Source: Mesorhizobium sp. YC-39
GTDB lineage: Bacteria; Pseudomonadota; Alphaproteobacteria; Rhizobiales; Rhizobiaceae
Assembly (NCBI RefSeq): GCF_025753795.1
Contig: NZ_JAOWPS010000004.1
Coordinates: forward strand, 434,001 to 498,000
Length of the DNA: 64,000 nucleotides
Direction of reading: 5' to 3'
The position numbers and the translations under genes were made by a program. The notes below the pieces were generated by a model. The model did no database searches and had not been told where the DNA came from. It was given only the letters and a program-made list of their open reading frames with translations. Shown piece after piece: positions 57,591 to 64,000 of this stretch. Position 1 is the first letter of the stretch; every line of letters starts with the position of its first letter.

Positions 57591-57917
57591 CTACTTGCCG
57601 CAATGGTTGTCGTTGACGGTCGGTGAGACCGAGCCGGCAACCGTGTTCGACGCGTCCGGCTGCGCGCCTTGCGGGTTCACCGGACAGTTTTGATCAGCAT
57701 TCGAATTCCAGCCGTCAGGCGCTCCGATGATGCTGTTGGTGATCCCAAAGTCGACAGCGTTCGAATTCCCAGGATTGGGATCGGCCGGGTCGACTACGAC
57801 GCTTTTGTCGCTGCCAGTCCCAGCAGTGTTGCCGCCCTGTCCGTCGGCGTTCTGGGCCATGGCCGAAGTGGCCAAGCCGGCGGCTAACACAGACGCTGCG
57901 AGGATTTTCGTAAACAT
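57591..57917 (-). CDS. Secreted Asn/Gly/Asp-rich protein
   Basis: Product of 108 residues: signal peptide MFTKILAASVLAAGLATSAM AQ, then a low-complexity mature part (NADGQGGNTAGTGSDKSVVV, DPADPNPGNSNAVDFGITNS) ending with two Cys (QNCPV, DNHCGK). GGAGAC precedes the ATG at 57917. Probably periplasmic or extracellular and unstructured; function unknown. Confidence 0.68.
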   Translation of the reverse strand: MFTKILAASVLAAGLATSAMAQNADGQGGNTAGTGSDKSVVVDPADPNPGNSNAVDFGITNSIIGAPDGWNSNADQNCPVNPQGAQPDASNTVAGSVSPTVNDNHCGK

Positions 57918-58024
57918 GGTTTGTCTCCATTTTTCGATTGTCGCCGCATTGCGACTGTGGTGGAAACCGCTCGGGATAATGAAGGTTCCCGTAAAATTCC
58001 GGTCAGGAACCTCCCAGTGCGCCT

Positions 58025-59539
58025 GTGACAAAGGCATCAGAAGAAACATCGATGGCATCCCAGCCGGGAACTGAAACCACTTCCGTGCATTTCAGCAGTC
58101 GTAGCAATCTGTTGGAAATCGAGCGGGCGGGGGAGGATGTGAACGTCATCCAACAAGCGAGGACTGGGATTCCAGAGGTACCCTCCATCGATTTGATGCA
58201 GGCGCTGCCTGTCGCCGTCTACACCACCGACAAACAGGGCCGGATCACCTTCTTCAATGAAGCCGCGGCAGATCTGTGGGGGCACCGTCCCATCATCGGC
58301 CAGGATCAATGGTGCGGTTCATGGAAACTTCGCCATCTTGATGGAAGGGCAATGGCGCATGACGAATGCCCGATGGCCATTGCCCTGCTTGAAGAACGGG
58401 ATGTTCGCTGGGGCCAGGCGATCGCCGAGCGGCCGGATGGCCAGCTCATCCCATTCAGCGCGCACCCGGTTTTGCTTCGCGACGAAGTGGGCGCGGTGGT
58501 CGGTGCCATCAACACGCTGCTCGATCTGCGCACACAGACAATGGCCGACGAAGCCCGCATGCGACTAGCCGCCATTGTCGAGTCATCGATGGACGCCGTC
58601 GTTTCGAAGGACATCAATGGCATCATCACCAGTTGGAACGATGCGGCAGAACACCTGTTCGGCTATACGCCGGCCGAGGCGATCGGTCGGCCAGTGACCA
58701 TTCTCATTCCGCCCGGCCATCTCGACGAGGAAGTCTCGATCATCAGCCGCATCCGCGCCGGCGAGCGCGTCCCATCTTATGAAACGGTCCGCCTACGCAA
58801 GGACGGCACGCTCATTCCGGTATCGCTCACCATTTCGCCGATCCGTGACGGCATCGGGCGGATCATCGGCGCTTCCAAGATCGCGCGCGATATCAGTTCT
58901 TCCAAGGAGAGCGAGCGGCGTATCCGCTTGCTCATGCGCGAAGTCAATCATCGCGTCAAGAATCAGTACTCGGTCATCATTTCGATGATCCGCGAGACCA
59001 GCAAGCTGACGAGCACCCCGGAGGCATTCCTGGGACAGGTGCGAGAACGCATCACGGCACTTTCGGAATCCCACGATCTTCTGGTCAACGCCGAATGGCG
59101 CGGCGCGACGGTCGGCGAACTCGTCCAGGCGCAGCTCAAGGCGTTCGCAGTGCAATCTCGCGTTTCGATGACTGGGCCGGCGGTCATACTCCAGCCCAAC
59201 GCCGTGCAATATCTGGGCATTGCCTTCCACGAACTGGCCACCAATTCGACCAAGTACGGAGCGCTCTCCCATCACGGCGGCCGGGTCGAAATCGAGTGGG
59301 ATGTGACAATTGCCGCCGACGGCGCCCGCACTTTTCGCCTGATCTGGCGCGAACTGGATGGGCCGGTCGTGGATGCGATCGCGCGGCGCGGTTTCGGAAC
59401 CGTCGTCCTCAAGCGGGTCGCACCCCAGGCACTCAGCGGCACCGGACGGCTGGAGTTCGACAAGCAGGGCGTCATCTGGACGCTCGAAGCGCCGTTGCGG
59501 TCTGTCGAAATGTCTCTCGCCGACATTGCCGCCGGTTGA
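58025..59539 (+). CDS. PAS-PAS HWE-family sensor histidine kinase
   Basis: A soluble sensor kinase of 504 residues. The first PAS is near residues 55-170 (ALPVAVYTTDKQGRITFFNE), the second near 175-295 (IVESSMDAVVSKDINGIITS, IGASKIARDISSSKESER). The kinase core has the phospho-acceptor His in REVNHRVKNQYSVIISM (about H309), the N box HELATNSTKYGALS and the WRE motif (LIWRELDG) that name the HWE class, followed by GFGTVVLKRVAP. HWE kinases are typical of Rhizobiales and often feed the general stress response. GTG 58025 or ATG 58052 may be the start; neither ribosome site is strong. No response regulator is adjacent. Confidence 0.9.
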   Translation: MTKASEETSMASQPGTETTSVHFSSRSNLLEIERAGEDVNVIQQARTGIPEVPSIDLMQALPVAVYTTDKQGRITFFNEAAADLWGHRPIIGQDQWCGSWKLRHLDGRAMAHDECPMAIALLEERDVRWGQAIAERPDGQLIPFSAHPVLLRDEVGAVVGAINTLLDLRTQTMADEARMRLAAIVESSMDAVVSKDINGIITSWNDAAEHLFGYTPAEAIGRPVTILIPPGHLDEEVSIISRIRAGERVPSYETVRLRKDGTLIPVSLTISPIRDGIGRIIGASKIARDISSSKESERRIRLLMREVNHRVKNQYSVIISMIRETSKLTSTPEAFLGQVRERITALSESHDLLVNAEWRGATVGELVQAQLKAFAVQSRVSMTGPAVILQPNAVQYLGIAFHELATNSTKYGALSHHGGRVEIEWDVTIAADGARTFRLIWRELDGPVVDAIARRGFGTVVLKRVAPQALSGTGRLEFDKQGVIWTLEAPLRSVEMSLADIAAG

Positions 59540-59742
59540 AGGATGAAGCCGGCTCGCTCTGATGGCTGCTGTCGGCAGGTCGGTTCCTTGATTCCTGGGG
59601 GCCGTATCGCCTTGCAGCTTGCGGAAGTCGTCCGGTTTTCAGAATTTTCCGCGACTTAGCACCTGTTGGGGCAATGATTAACCCGTCGGCAATTCTTGCG
59701 TGCCACGGTCACCCCGAGGGACCAGGGGTATAGGCTTTGCTC

Positions 59743-60420
59743 ATGTCAAGCAGTGACGTTCTGCCGCCGGCAAGACAGAATGCGATCTTGGAGGCGCGCA
59801 AGCGCGAAATCCTGATGGATGTGCGCGAAGCGCTGTTTCGTAGCATTGCCTTGCTTGTCGCGGGCTTCTTTGTCTATCGCGGCATCCATCATCTCGTGCT
59901 CGACCCGACCCGCCTCAACGTGCTGTTGCTGACGATTTCCGAGACGCTGACCTTCATCTGGCTGCTTTTGTCGCGCCGGCCGTTGGTTCGCGACTGGAAT
60001 CCGCTGACCGTGGTCGTGGCGCTGGTCGCCAGTTTCGGTTCCGGTTTCATCATGCTGGAACAAGGCGTGCCCATCATCCCACTCTATGTCGCAGCGCCGC
60101 TGCAGTTCCTGGCGCTATGGTTTGTCATCTGGGGAAAGATGTCGCTGGGGCGGTCTTTCGCCATCCTGCCGGCAAATCGCGGCGTGGTCACCGGGGGTGC
60201 TTATCGATGGGTGCGGCACCCTATCTATTCCGGCTATCTGATGGGCCACATTCTTTTCCTGCTGTCGAGCTTCTCGCTTTATAATTTCACCGCTTACGCC
60301 TTGATCACGGCCCTCCAACTCCACCGAATCTTGCGCGAGGAGGCAATCCTTGCGACGACGCCGGAATACCAGGATTACATGCAGCGTGTTCGCTACAGGC
60401 TGTTTCCGCGGATCTTCTGA
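59743..60420 (+). CDS. Isoprenylcysteine carboxyl methyltransferase-like membrane protein
   Basis: An inner-membrane enzyme-like protein of 225 residues with about five or six helices. The C-terminal half carries the ICMT/PEMT signature: GVVTGGAYRWVRHPIYSGYL (the RHP..YSG motif that binds SAM) and EEAILATTPEYQDYMQRVRY. In bacteria such proteins methylate lipids or thiol/selenol compounds; the substrate here is not known. ATG 59743 is taken; a TTG at 59737 is possible. Confidence 0.8.
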   Translation: MSSSDVLPPARQNAILEARKREILMDVREALFRSIALLVAGFFVYRGIHHLVLDPTRLNVLLLTISETLTFIWLLLSRRPLVRDWNPLTVVVALVASFGSGFIMLEQGVPIIPLYVAAPLQFLALWFVIWGKMSLGRSFAILPANRGVVTGGAYRWVRHPIYSGYLMGHILFLLSSFSLYNFTAYALITALQLHRILREEAILATTPEYQDYMQRVRYRLFPRIF

Positions 60421-60497
60421 AGCTGCGTGGAGATCGTCTTCAAAAATGCCATCCGAAAGAAGTGCCGAACCAGCCGCGAGGCTTCTTCCACACGTTC

Positions 60498-60599
60498 CTA
60501 GAGCGCGTCGCGTTTGAGCGGATTCATGCGACGCGCTTTATATTCTTGTTTTTGTGCATGTCGTTGTCGCAAAATCGCTGCGCACTTTTGCGCGACATG
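60498..60599. repeat. Short dispersed repeat, copy 3 (longest)
   Basis: CTAGAGCGCGTCGCGTTTGA GCGGATTCATGCGACGCGCT TTATATTCTTGTTTTTGTGC ATGTCGTTGTCGCAAAATCG CTGCGCACTTTTGCGCGACA TG. It has two nested palindromes (GCGTCGC...GCGACGC and TGTCG...CGACA). Related copies lie at 53952 and 54716. Confidence 0.75.
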
Positions 60600-60623
60600 A
60601 ATTGGCCTCCGGTTCGTCGGTAA

Positions 60624-60651
60624 GCCCGCCACGCATGTGGCGGGCTTTTTT
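60624..60651 (+). terminator. Intrinsic terminator
   Basis: GCCCGCCAC-GCAT-GTGGCGGGC followed by TTTTTT. It shares its stem sequence with the terminator at 54230-54263 and insulates the following operon. Confidence 0.85.
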
Positions 60652-60699
60652 GTGTTTTGGTGCACTTCTGTTTTGGCGACAAGTGCATCGGTCCTGGCA

Positions 60700-60728
60700 T
60701 TGACACGACTACTCCCGCGAGATATTGA
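60700..60728 (+). promoter_or_regulatory. Sigma-70 promoter of the GntR-controlled operon
   Basis: TTGACA at 60700-60705, 17 bases, then TATTGA at 60723-60728. This is the best promoter match in the window and lies 36 bases before the regulator's start codon. Confidence 0.7.
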
Positions 60729-60756
60729 ACAGGACTATACAGGTTTACTGAACAGG
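60729..60756. promoter_or_regulatory. Probable GntR operator, three ACAGG repeats
   Basis: ACAGG occurs at 60729-60733, 60739-60743 and 60752-60756, in the embedding TATACAGGTTTACTGAACAG. It lies just downstream of the -10 box, where a bound repressor would block transcription, so the regulator probably represses its own operon. Confidence 0.5.
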
Positions 60757-60763
60757 TATTTTC

Positions 60764-61489
60764 ATGGCGCGCCGCGCGGCTCTGTCATCTCCCGGCACAG
60801 GCAAGCCCGAACAGATCGCGACTGTTCTCGAACACGAGATCCGTTCCGGTGTGCTCGGCTTTGGCGACCGCCTGCAGAGCGAGAACGAGTTGGTCCAGCG
60901 CTTCTCCGTCAGCCGCAACACCATCCGCAAGGGTCTCGAGGAACTGTCGAGCCGCGGGCTGATCACCACCAAGGTCGGCATTGGCTCGTTCGTGACCTTC
61001 GACGGCATGCCGGTCGACGATGCGGTCGGCTGGTCGCGCGCGCTCGCCAATGCCGGCGCCAACGCCGAGACGCGCACACTCAGGCTCGAAGTCATGCAGG
61101 ATGCCGAACTCGCCGCTAGGCTCGGCGTTGACAGTCCCTTCTTCATCGCCGTCGACCGGGTGCGCAGCAACGCCGATGACGGCCATGCCATCTCGATCGA
61201 GCGCAGCCGTCTGCCGTTGTCGCCGGAGCTGGAGGACGTGCCGTTGCGCGGGTTGCGCGAGGGCTCGCTGCACCAAACGCTGCGCGGTGCGGGGCTTGTT
61301 CCCGATCACGGCGAGGAATGGGTCGATATCGAGATGCTGAGCGCCCAGGACGCGGCGATCCTCGACTGTGCGCCAGGAACGCCGTTCCTGCGCACGCGAC
61401 GGCTGACGCGCGCCGCCGACGGCCGCGCCATCGAGTTCGTCACCAGCCTTCTCAATCCGGCGCATTTCGCCCTTCATCTGGAGTTCTGA
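60764..61489 (+). CDS. GntR/HutC-family transcriptional regulator with UTRA domain
   Basis: A 241-residue regulator. The winged helix-turn-helix is at residues 15-75 (IRSGVLGFGDRLQSENELVQ, RFSVSRNTIRKGLEELSSRG) and the UTRA ligand-binding domain follows (FFIAVDRVRSNADDGHAISI, PFLRTRRLTRAADGRAIEFV). UTRA domains sense small metabolites, often the substrate of the operon. It is the first gene of an operon with the ADP-ribosylglycohydrolase and kinase genes, one base apart from the next. Confidence 0.9.
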   Translation: MARRAALSSPGTGKPEQIATVLEHEIRSGVLGFGDRLQSENELVQRFSVSRNTIRKGLEELSSRGLITTKVGIGSFVTFDGMPVDDAVGWSRALANAGANAETRTLRLEVMQDAELAARLGVDSPFFIAVDRVRSNADDGHAISIERSRLPLSPELEDVPLRGLREGSLHQTLRGAGLVPDHGEEWVDIEMLSAQDAAILDCAPGTPFLRTRRLTRAADGRAIEFVTSLLNPAHFALHLEF

Positions 61490-61490
61490 G

Positions 61491-62528
61491 ATGATGGATA
61501 GGACCGAGATGATCGACCGGGCGATGGGCGCACTCATTGGTGGCGCGCTGGGCGATGCGCTCGGCATGCCGACGCAGCTTTTGTCGCCGGCCCGCATCGC
61601 TGAATTCTACGGCCACGTTGAGGATTTCGTCGCGCCTGTCGCCGATCATCCGGTGTCGAAGGGCCTGCTGGCTGGCACGATCACCGACGACACTGAACAG
61701 GCGCTGCTGCTCGGCCGTATCCTGATTGTTTCAGGCGATCGCTTCGATCACACGCGCTGGGTTAACACGCTGCTCGACTGGGAGCGCGAGGTCAAGGCGC
61801 GCGGCAGCTACGATCTGCTCGGTCCGTCGACCAAGCGCGCCATCGACGCCATCAATGACGGCGTGCCCCCCGAAGAAGCGGGAAGCGGGGGCGATACCAA
61901 TGGCGCGGCCATGCGTATCGCCCCAGTCGGCATCATGATGCCGCTGGAGCCGCTCGACGCGCTGGTCGCCAAGGTTGCGGAAACCTGCCGTGCCACGCAC
62001 AACACCTCGATTGCGATCGCCTCGGCCGCAGCCGTTGCCGCCGCCGTCAGCAGCGGTGTTGCCGGCGGTGACTGGCGCGCCGCTTCGGACCGCGCCGTCG
62101 CGGCAGCCAGGCGTGGAGCGGCACTCGGCCATTGGGTCACCGGCGGCGACATCGCCGCGCGCATCGACTGGGCGAGGGGTCTCGTTCGCGGCAAGCCTAT
62201 CGCCGACGGCATCCGGCTGATCACCGATCTGGTCGGCACCGGCGTTGCCAGCCAGGAATCGGTTCCGGCGGCCTTCGCCGTGTTCGAAATCGCCGGTGGT
62301 GATCCCTGGCAGGCCGCCATCATCAGCGCCAATCTTGGCGGCGACACCGACACGATCGGCGCCATCGCCGCCGGCATGGCCGGCGGCTGCACCGGCTTTT
62401 CCCGGCTGCCGCAACAGCACATCGCCAGGTTGGTCGGTATCGATTTAGCGCAAGTGCGCTCGCTGGCTGCCGATCTTGTCGCGGCGCGGATCAGCAAAGC
62501 CGGTTCTGGCAAGGATGCCGCGGCATGA
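61491..62528 (+). CDS. ADP-ribosylglycohydrolase-family protein
   Basis: An all-helical dimetal hydrolase of 345 residues. GALIGGALGDALGMPTQ, the first metal-binding block TITDDTEQALLLGR and the last block LGGDTDTIGAIAAGMAGG are typical of the DraG/ARH family, which cleaves N- or O-linked ribosyl groups. As part of a sugar-kinase and ABC-transporter operon it more likely hydrolyses an imported ribosylated or N-glycosidic small compound than protein ADP-ribose. The stop overlaps the start of the kinase gene (ATGA). Confidence 0.88.
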   Translation: MMDRTEMIDRAMGALIGGALGDALGMPTQLLSPARIAEFYGHVEDFVAPVADHPVSKGLLAGTITDDTEQALLLGRILIVSGDRFDHTRWVNTLLDWEREVKARGSYDLLGPSTKRAIDAINDGVPPEEAGSGGDTNGAAMRIAPVGIMMPLEPLDALVAKVAETCRATHNTSIAIASAAAVAAAVSSGVAGGDWRAASDRAVAAARRGAALGHWVTGGDIAARIDWARGLVRGKPIADGIRLITDLVGTGVASQESVPAAFAVFEIAGGDPWQAAIISANLGGDTDTIGAIAAGMAGGCTGFSRLPQQHIARLVGIDLAQVRSLAADLVAARISKAGSGKDAAA

Positions 62529-63523
62529 GCAGAGCTCAGCCTGACATGAGCGGGCGTCTGGTCCATATCGGCAGCGCGGTGGTGGATTATGTCTATCGTA
62601 TCGACGCCTTGCCGGCGCCCGGCACGGAGAAGACCGCATCGAGCTTTGCCCAGGTTGCCGGTGGCGGCTTCAACATGATGGTGGCCGCCAGCCGAACCGG
62701 CATGAAAGTCGTCTTCGGCGGCCAGCTCGGCAGTGGTCCCAACGGCGACTTCCTGCGCGCTGCTTTCGCTGCCGAAGGCATCGAAACGCTGACGCCGCCG
62801 TCACCCCTGATGGACAGCGGCAATTGTGTTGCGCTCATCAGCAGCGACGCGGAACGCACCTTCGTGTCATGGCCCGGTGCCGAGGGCGTGCTGAACGCCA
62901 AGCTGATGGAACCAGTGACGGTTGCGCTGGGGGACTGGGCGTTTGCCTCCGGCTATACGCTTAGCTATCCCGGCAGCCGCGATGCGCTGGCCGACTGGAT
63001 AGAGGCGCTGCCGGAGAACATTCCTTTCGTCTTTGATCCAACGCCGATCATCGCGGACATTCCGCGTGCCATTCTCGATCGGGTGCTTGCCCGTGCGACC
63101 TGGCTGAGCTGCAACACGACGGAAGCGGTCGAGGTTGCCGGCCCCGGTGACATCGAGGTCATCGCGGCGCGGCTTCTGGCCGACCATTGCCCGAAAGCGG
63201 AGGGCGTGGTCATCCGCGCCGGCGCAAAGGGCTGCTTCGTGCGGCTGGCCGGCGGCGACGCGCGAACAATTTCTGGCTTCAAGGTTGACCCCATCGACAC
63301 CAATGGCGCCGGCGACACGCATATTGGCGCCTTCGTCAGCGCGCTGTCGCGGGGCGTGGAGGCTTTCGAGGCAGCACGTTACGCCAATGCGGCTGCGGCG
63401 CTGTCGGTCACTCGCCATGGTGGGTCCTCGGCGCCGACGGATGCAGAAATCAAGATATTCCTGAGCCACATCGCCGGTCCGTCGACCGGAGCCAATGGCC
63501 GGAACCGGAAGGCCCATGCCTGA
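62525..63523 (+). CDS. PfkB-family carbohydrate kinase
   Basis: A ribokinase-fold kinase of 332 residues. VHIGSAVVDYVYRIDALPAP is the N-terminal substrate strand, GGGFNMMVAASRTG the first PfkB signature, and DTNGAGDTHIGAF near residue 258 the second, with the catalytic Asp and anion hole. It phosphorylates a sugar or nucleoside that the preceding hydrolase may release. It is the third gene of the GntR operon, overlapping the glycohydrolase gene by four bases. Confidence 0.9.
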   Translation: MSRAQPDMSGRLVHIGSAVVDYVYRIDALPAPGTEKTASSFAQVAGGGFNMMVAASRTGMKVVFGGQLGSGPNGDFLRAAFAAEGIETLTPPSPLMDSGNCVALISSDAERTFVSWPGAEGVLNAKLMEPVTVALGDWAFASGYTLSYPGSRDALADWIEALPENIPFVFDPTPIIADIPRAILDRVLARATWLSCNTTEAVEVAGPGDIEVIAARLLADHCPKAEGVVIRAGAKGCFVRLAGGDARTISGFKVDPIDTNGAGDTHIGAFVSALSRGVEAFEAARYANAAAALSVTRHGGSSAPTDAEIKIFLSHIAGPSTGANGRNRKAHA

Positions 63524-63578
63524 CTGCCTGAAAACCTGACAAGCCCGGGAACCGGGCAAGCAAAAGAGAGGAACGAAC

Positions 63579-64000
63579 ATGTGCATGCCCAAACTGACTG
63601 CATTCCTGACGGCGACTGCCGTCTTCACCTCCGTCCTTACGCTGGCCGCCAACGCCGCCGAAGTGCATGTGCTCAACTGGAAGGGCTACGGCGCCGACGA
63701 GCCGTGGGCGATCGCTGCCTTCGAAAAGGCGACCGGCAGCAAGGTCGTCAACGACTTCTTCAATTCCGAACAGGAAATGCTGACCAAGCTCAGGACCAAT
63801 CCCGGCCTCTACGACGTCGTCATGATCAACGCTGCCTTCAACGATCAGGCGATGGCGGAAAAGCTGATCCAGCCGATCGATACGTCCAAGCTGTCGAACT
63901 ATACCGACATCAGCAAGGACAAGGCGGGATCGCCAATGCTCGATCATGATGGCAAGGTCTATGGCGTGCCATGGGTGTGGGGCCTGACCGCGCTCGCCAT
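63579..64000 (+). CDS. ABC transporter substrate-binding protein, polyamine/solute type (3' end missing)
   Basis: The first 140 residues of an exported binding protein cut off by the window end. The signal peptide (KLTAFLTATAVFTSVLTLAA NA) is followed by AEVHVLNWKGYGADEPWAIA, the start pattern of PotD/spermidine-putrescine-like binding proteins (..l.v..W.gY......); NSEQEMLTKLRTNPGLYDVV and YGVPWVWGLTAL fit as well. GAGAGGAA precedes the ATG. It lies 55 bases after the kinase gene and presumably belongs to the same operon, with ATPase and permeases beyond the edge. Confidence 0.82.
   Translation, partial: MCMPKLTAFLTATAVFTSVLTLAANAAEVHVLNWKGYGADEPWAIAAFEKATGSKVVNDFFNSEQEMLTKLRTNPGLYDVVMINAAFNDQAMAEKLIQPIDTSKLSNYTDISKDKAGSPMLDHDGKVYGVPWVWGLTALA

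Overview
The window is a GC-rich alphaproteobacterial chromosome segment, most likely Mesorhizobium. This rests on remembered family resemblance and was not checked by a database search: many short families typical of rhizobia (DUF982, DUF2934, DUF1236, GYD), an HWE-type histidine kinase, and intergenic palindromic repeats ending in CCCCCTCTGGCCTGCCGG / CTCCCCCTCGAGGGGG arms that recur throughout.

Layout. 1-5348: a branched-chain amino-acid-type ABC transporter (binding protein cut by the window edge, two ATPases, two permeases) and a convergent GntR/FCD regulator. 5649-17657: ordinary chromosome with a PAS-PAS-GGDEF-EAL protein, a 24-residue membrane peptide, a GYD protein, a short-chain dehydrogenase, a tRNA reading CAA as Gln, a TetR repressor with two visible operators in front of a divergent membrane protein, a membrane-domain/N-methyltransferase fusion beside an arginase-fold protein, an Lrp-type regulator, and a tryptophan 2,3-dioxygenase-like protein. 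17820-53924: the structural and lysis module of a T7-like podovirus prophage, with no integrase, RNA polymerase or replication gene visible. 53925-60420: small secreted, membrane and stress-type proteins, an HWE kinase and an isoprenylcysteine methyltransferase-like protein. 60700-64000: a GntR-controlled catabolic operon (ADP-ribosylglycohydrolase, PfkB sugar kinase, ABC binding protein running off the edge).

The prophage is the notable part. Its order is terminase, portal, Bbp19-like protein, scaffold, capsid, tail tube A and B, internal virion proteins, tail fibre with an SGNH esterase, muramidase, holins and spanins. Two large internal-virion-type proteins (27076-29673 and 40830-43360) share their N-terminal halves but carry different C-terminal nuclease-like domains, each followed at once by a small immunity-like gene. 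Downstream of the first lies a row of start-less toxin tails, each next to its own immunity gene, one of them SUKH/SMI1. This is the layout of polymorphic toxin systems, here attached to proteins a podovirus would inject. A separate AT-rich two-gene cargo, an OLD/RecF-like ATPase with a TOPRIM nuclease, sits between terminase and portal and looks like an anti-phage defence unit.

The prophage is decaying or domesticated: the large terminase is split by a palindromic insertion, at least five chromosomal repeats lie between its genes, and three genes (a structural protein, the second toxin tail, a methyltransferase) are each broken by an apparent single-base frameshift.
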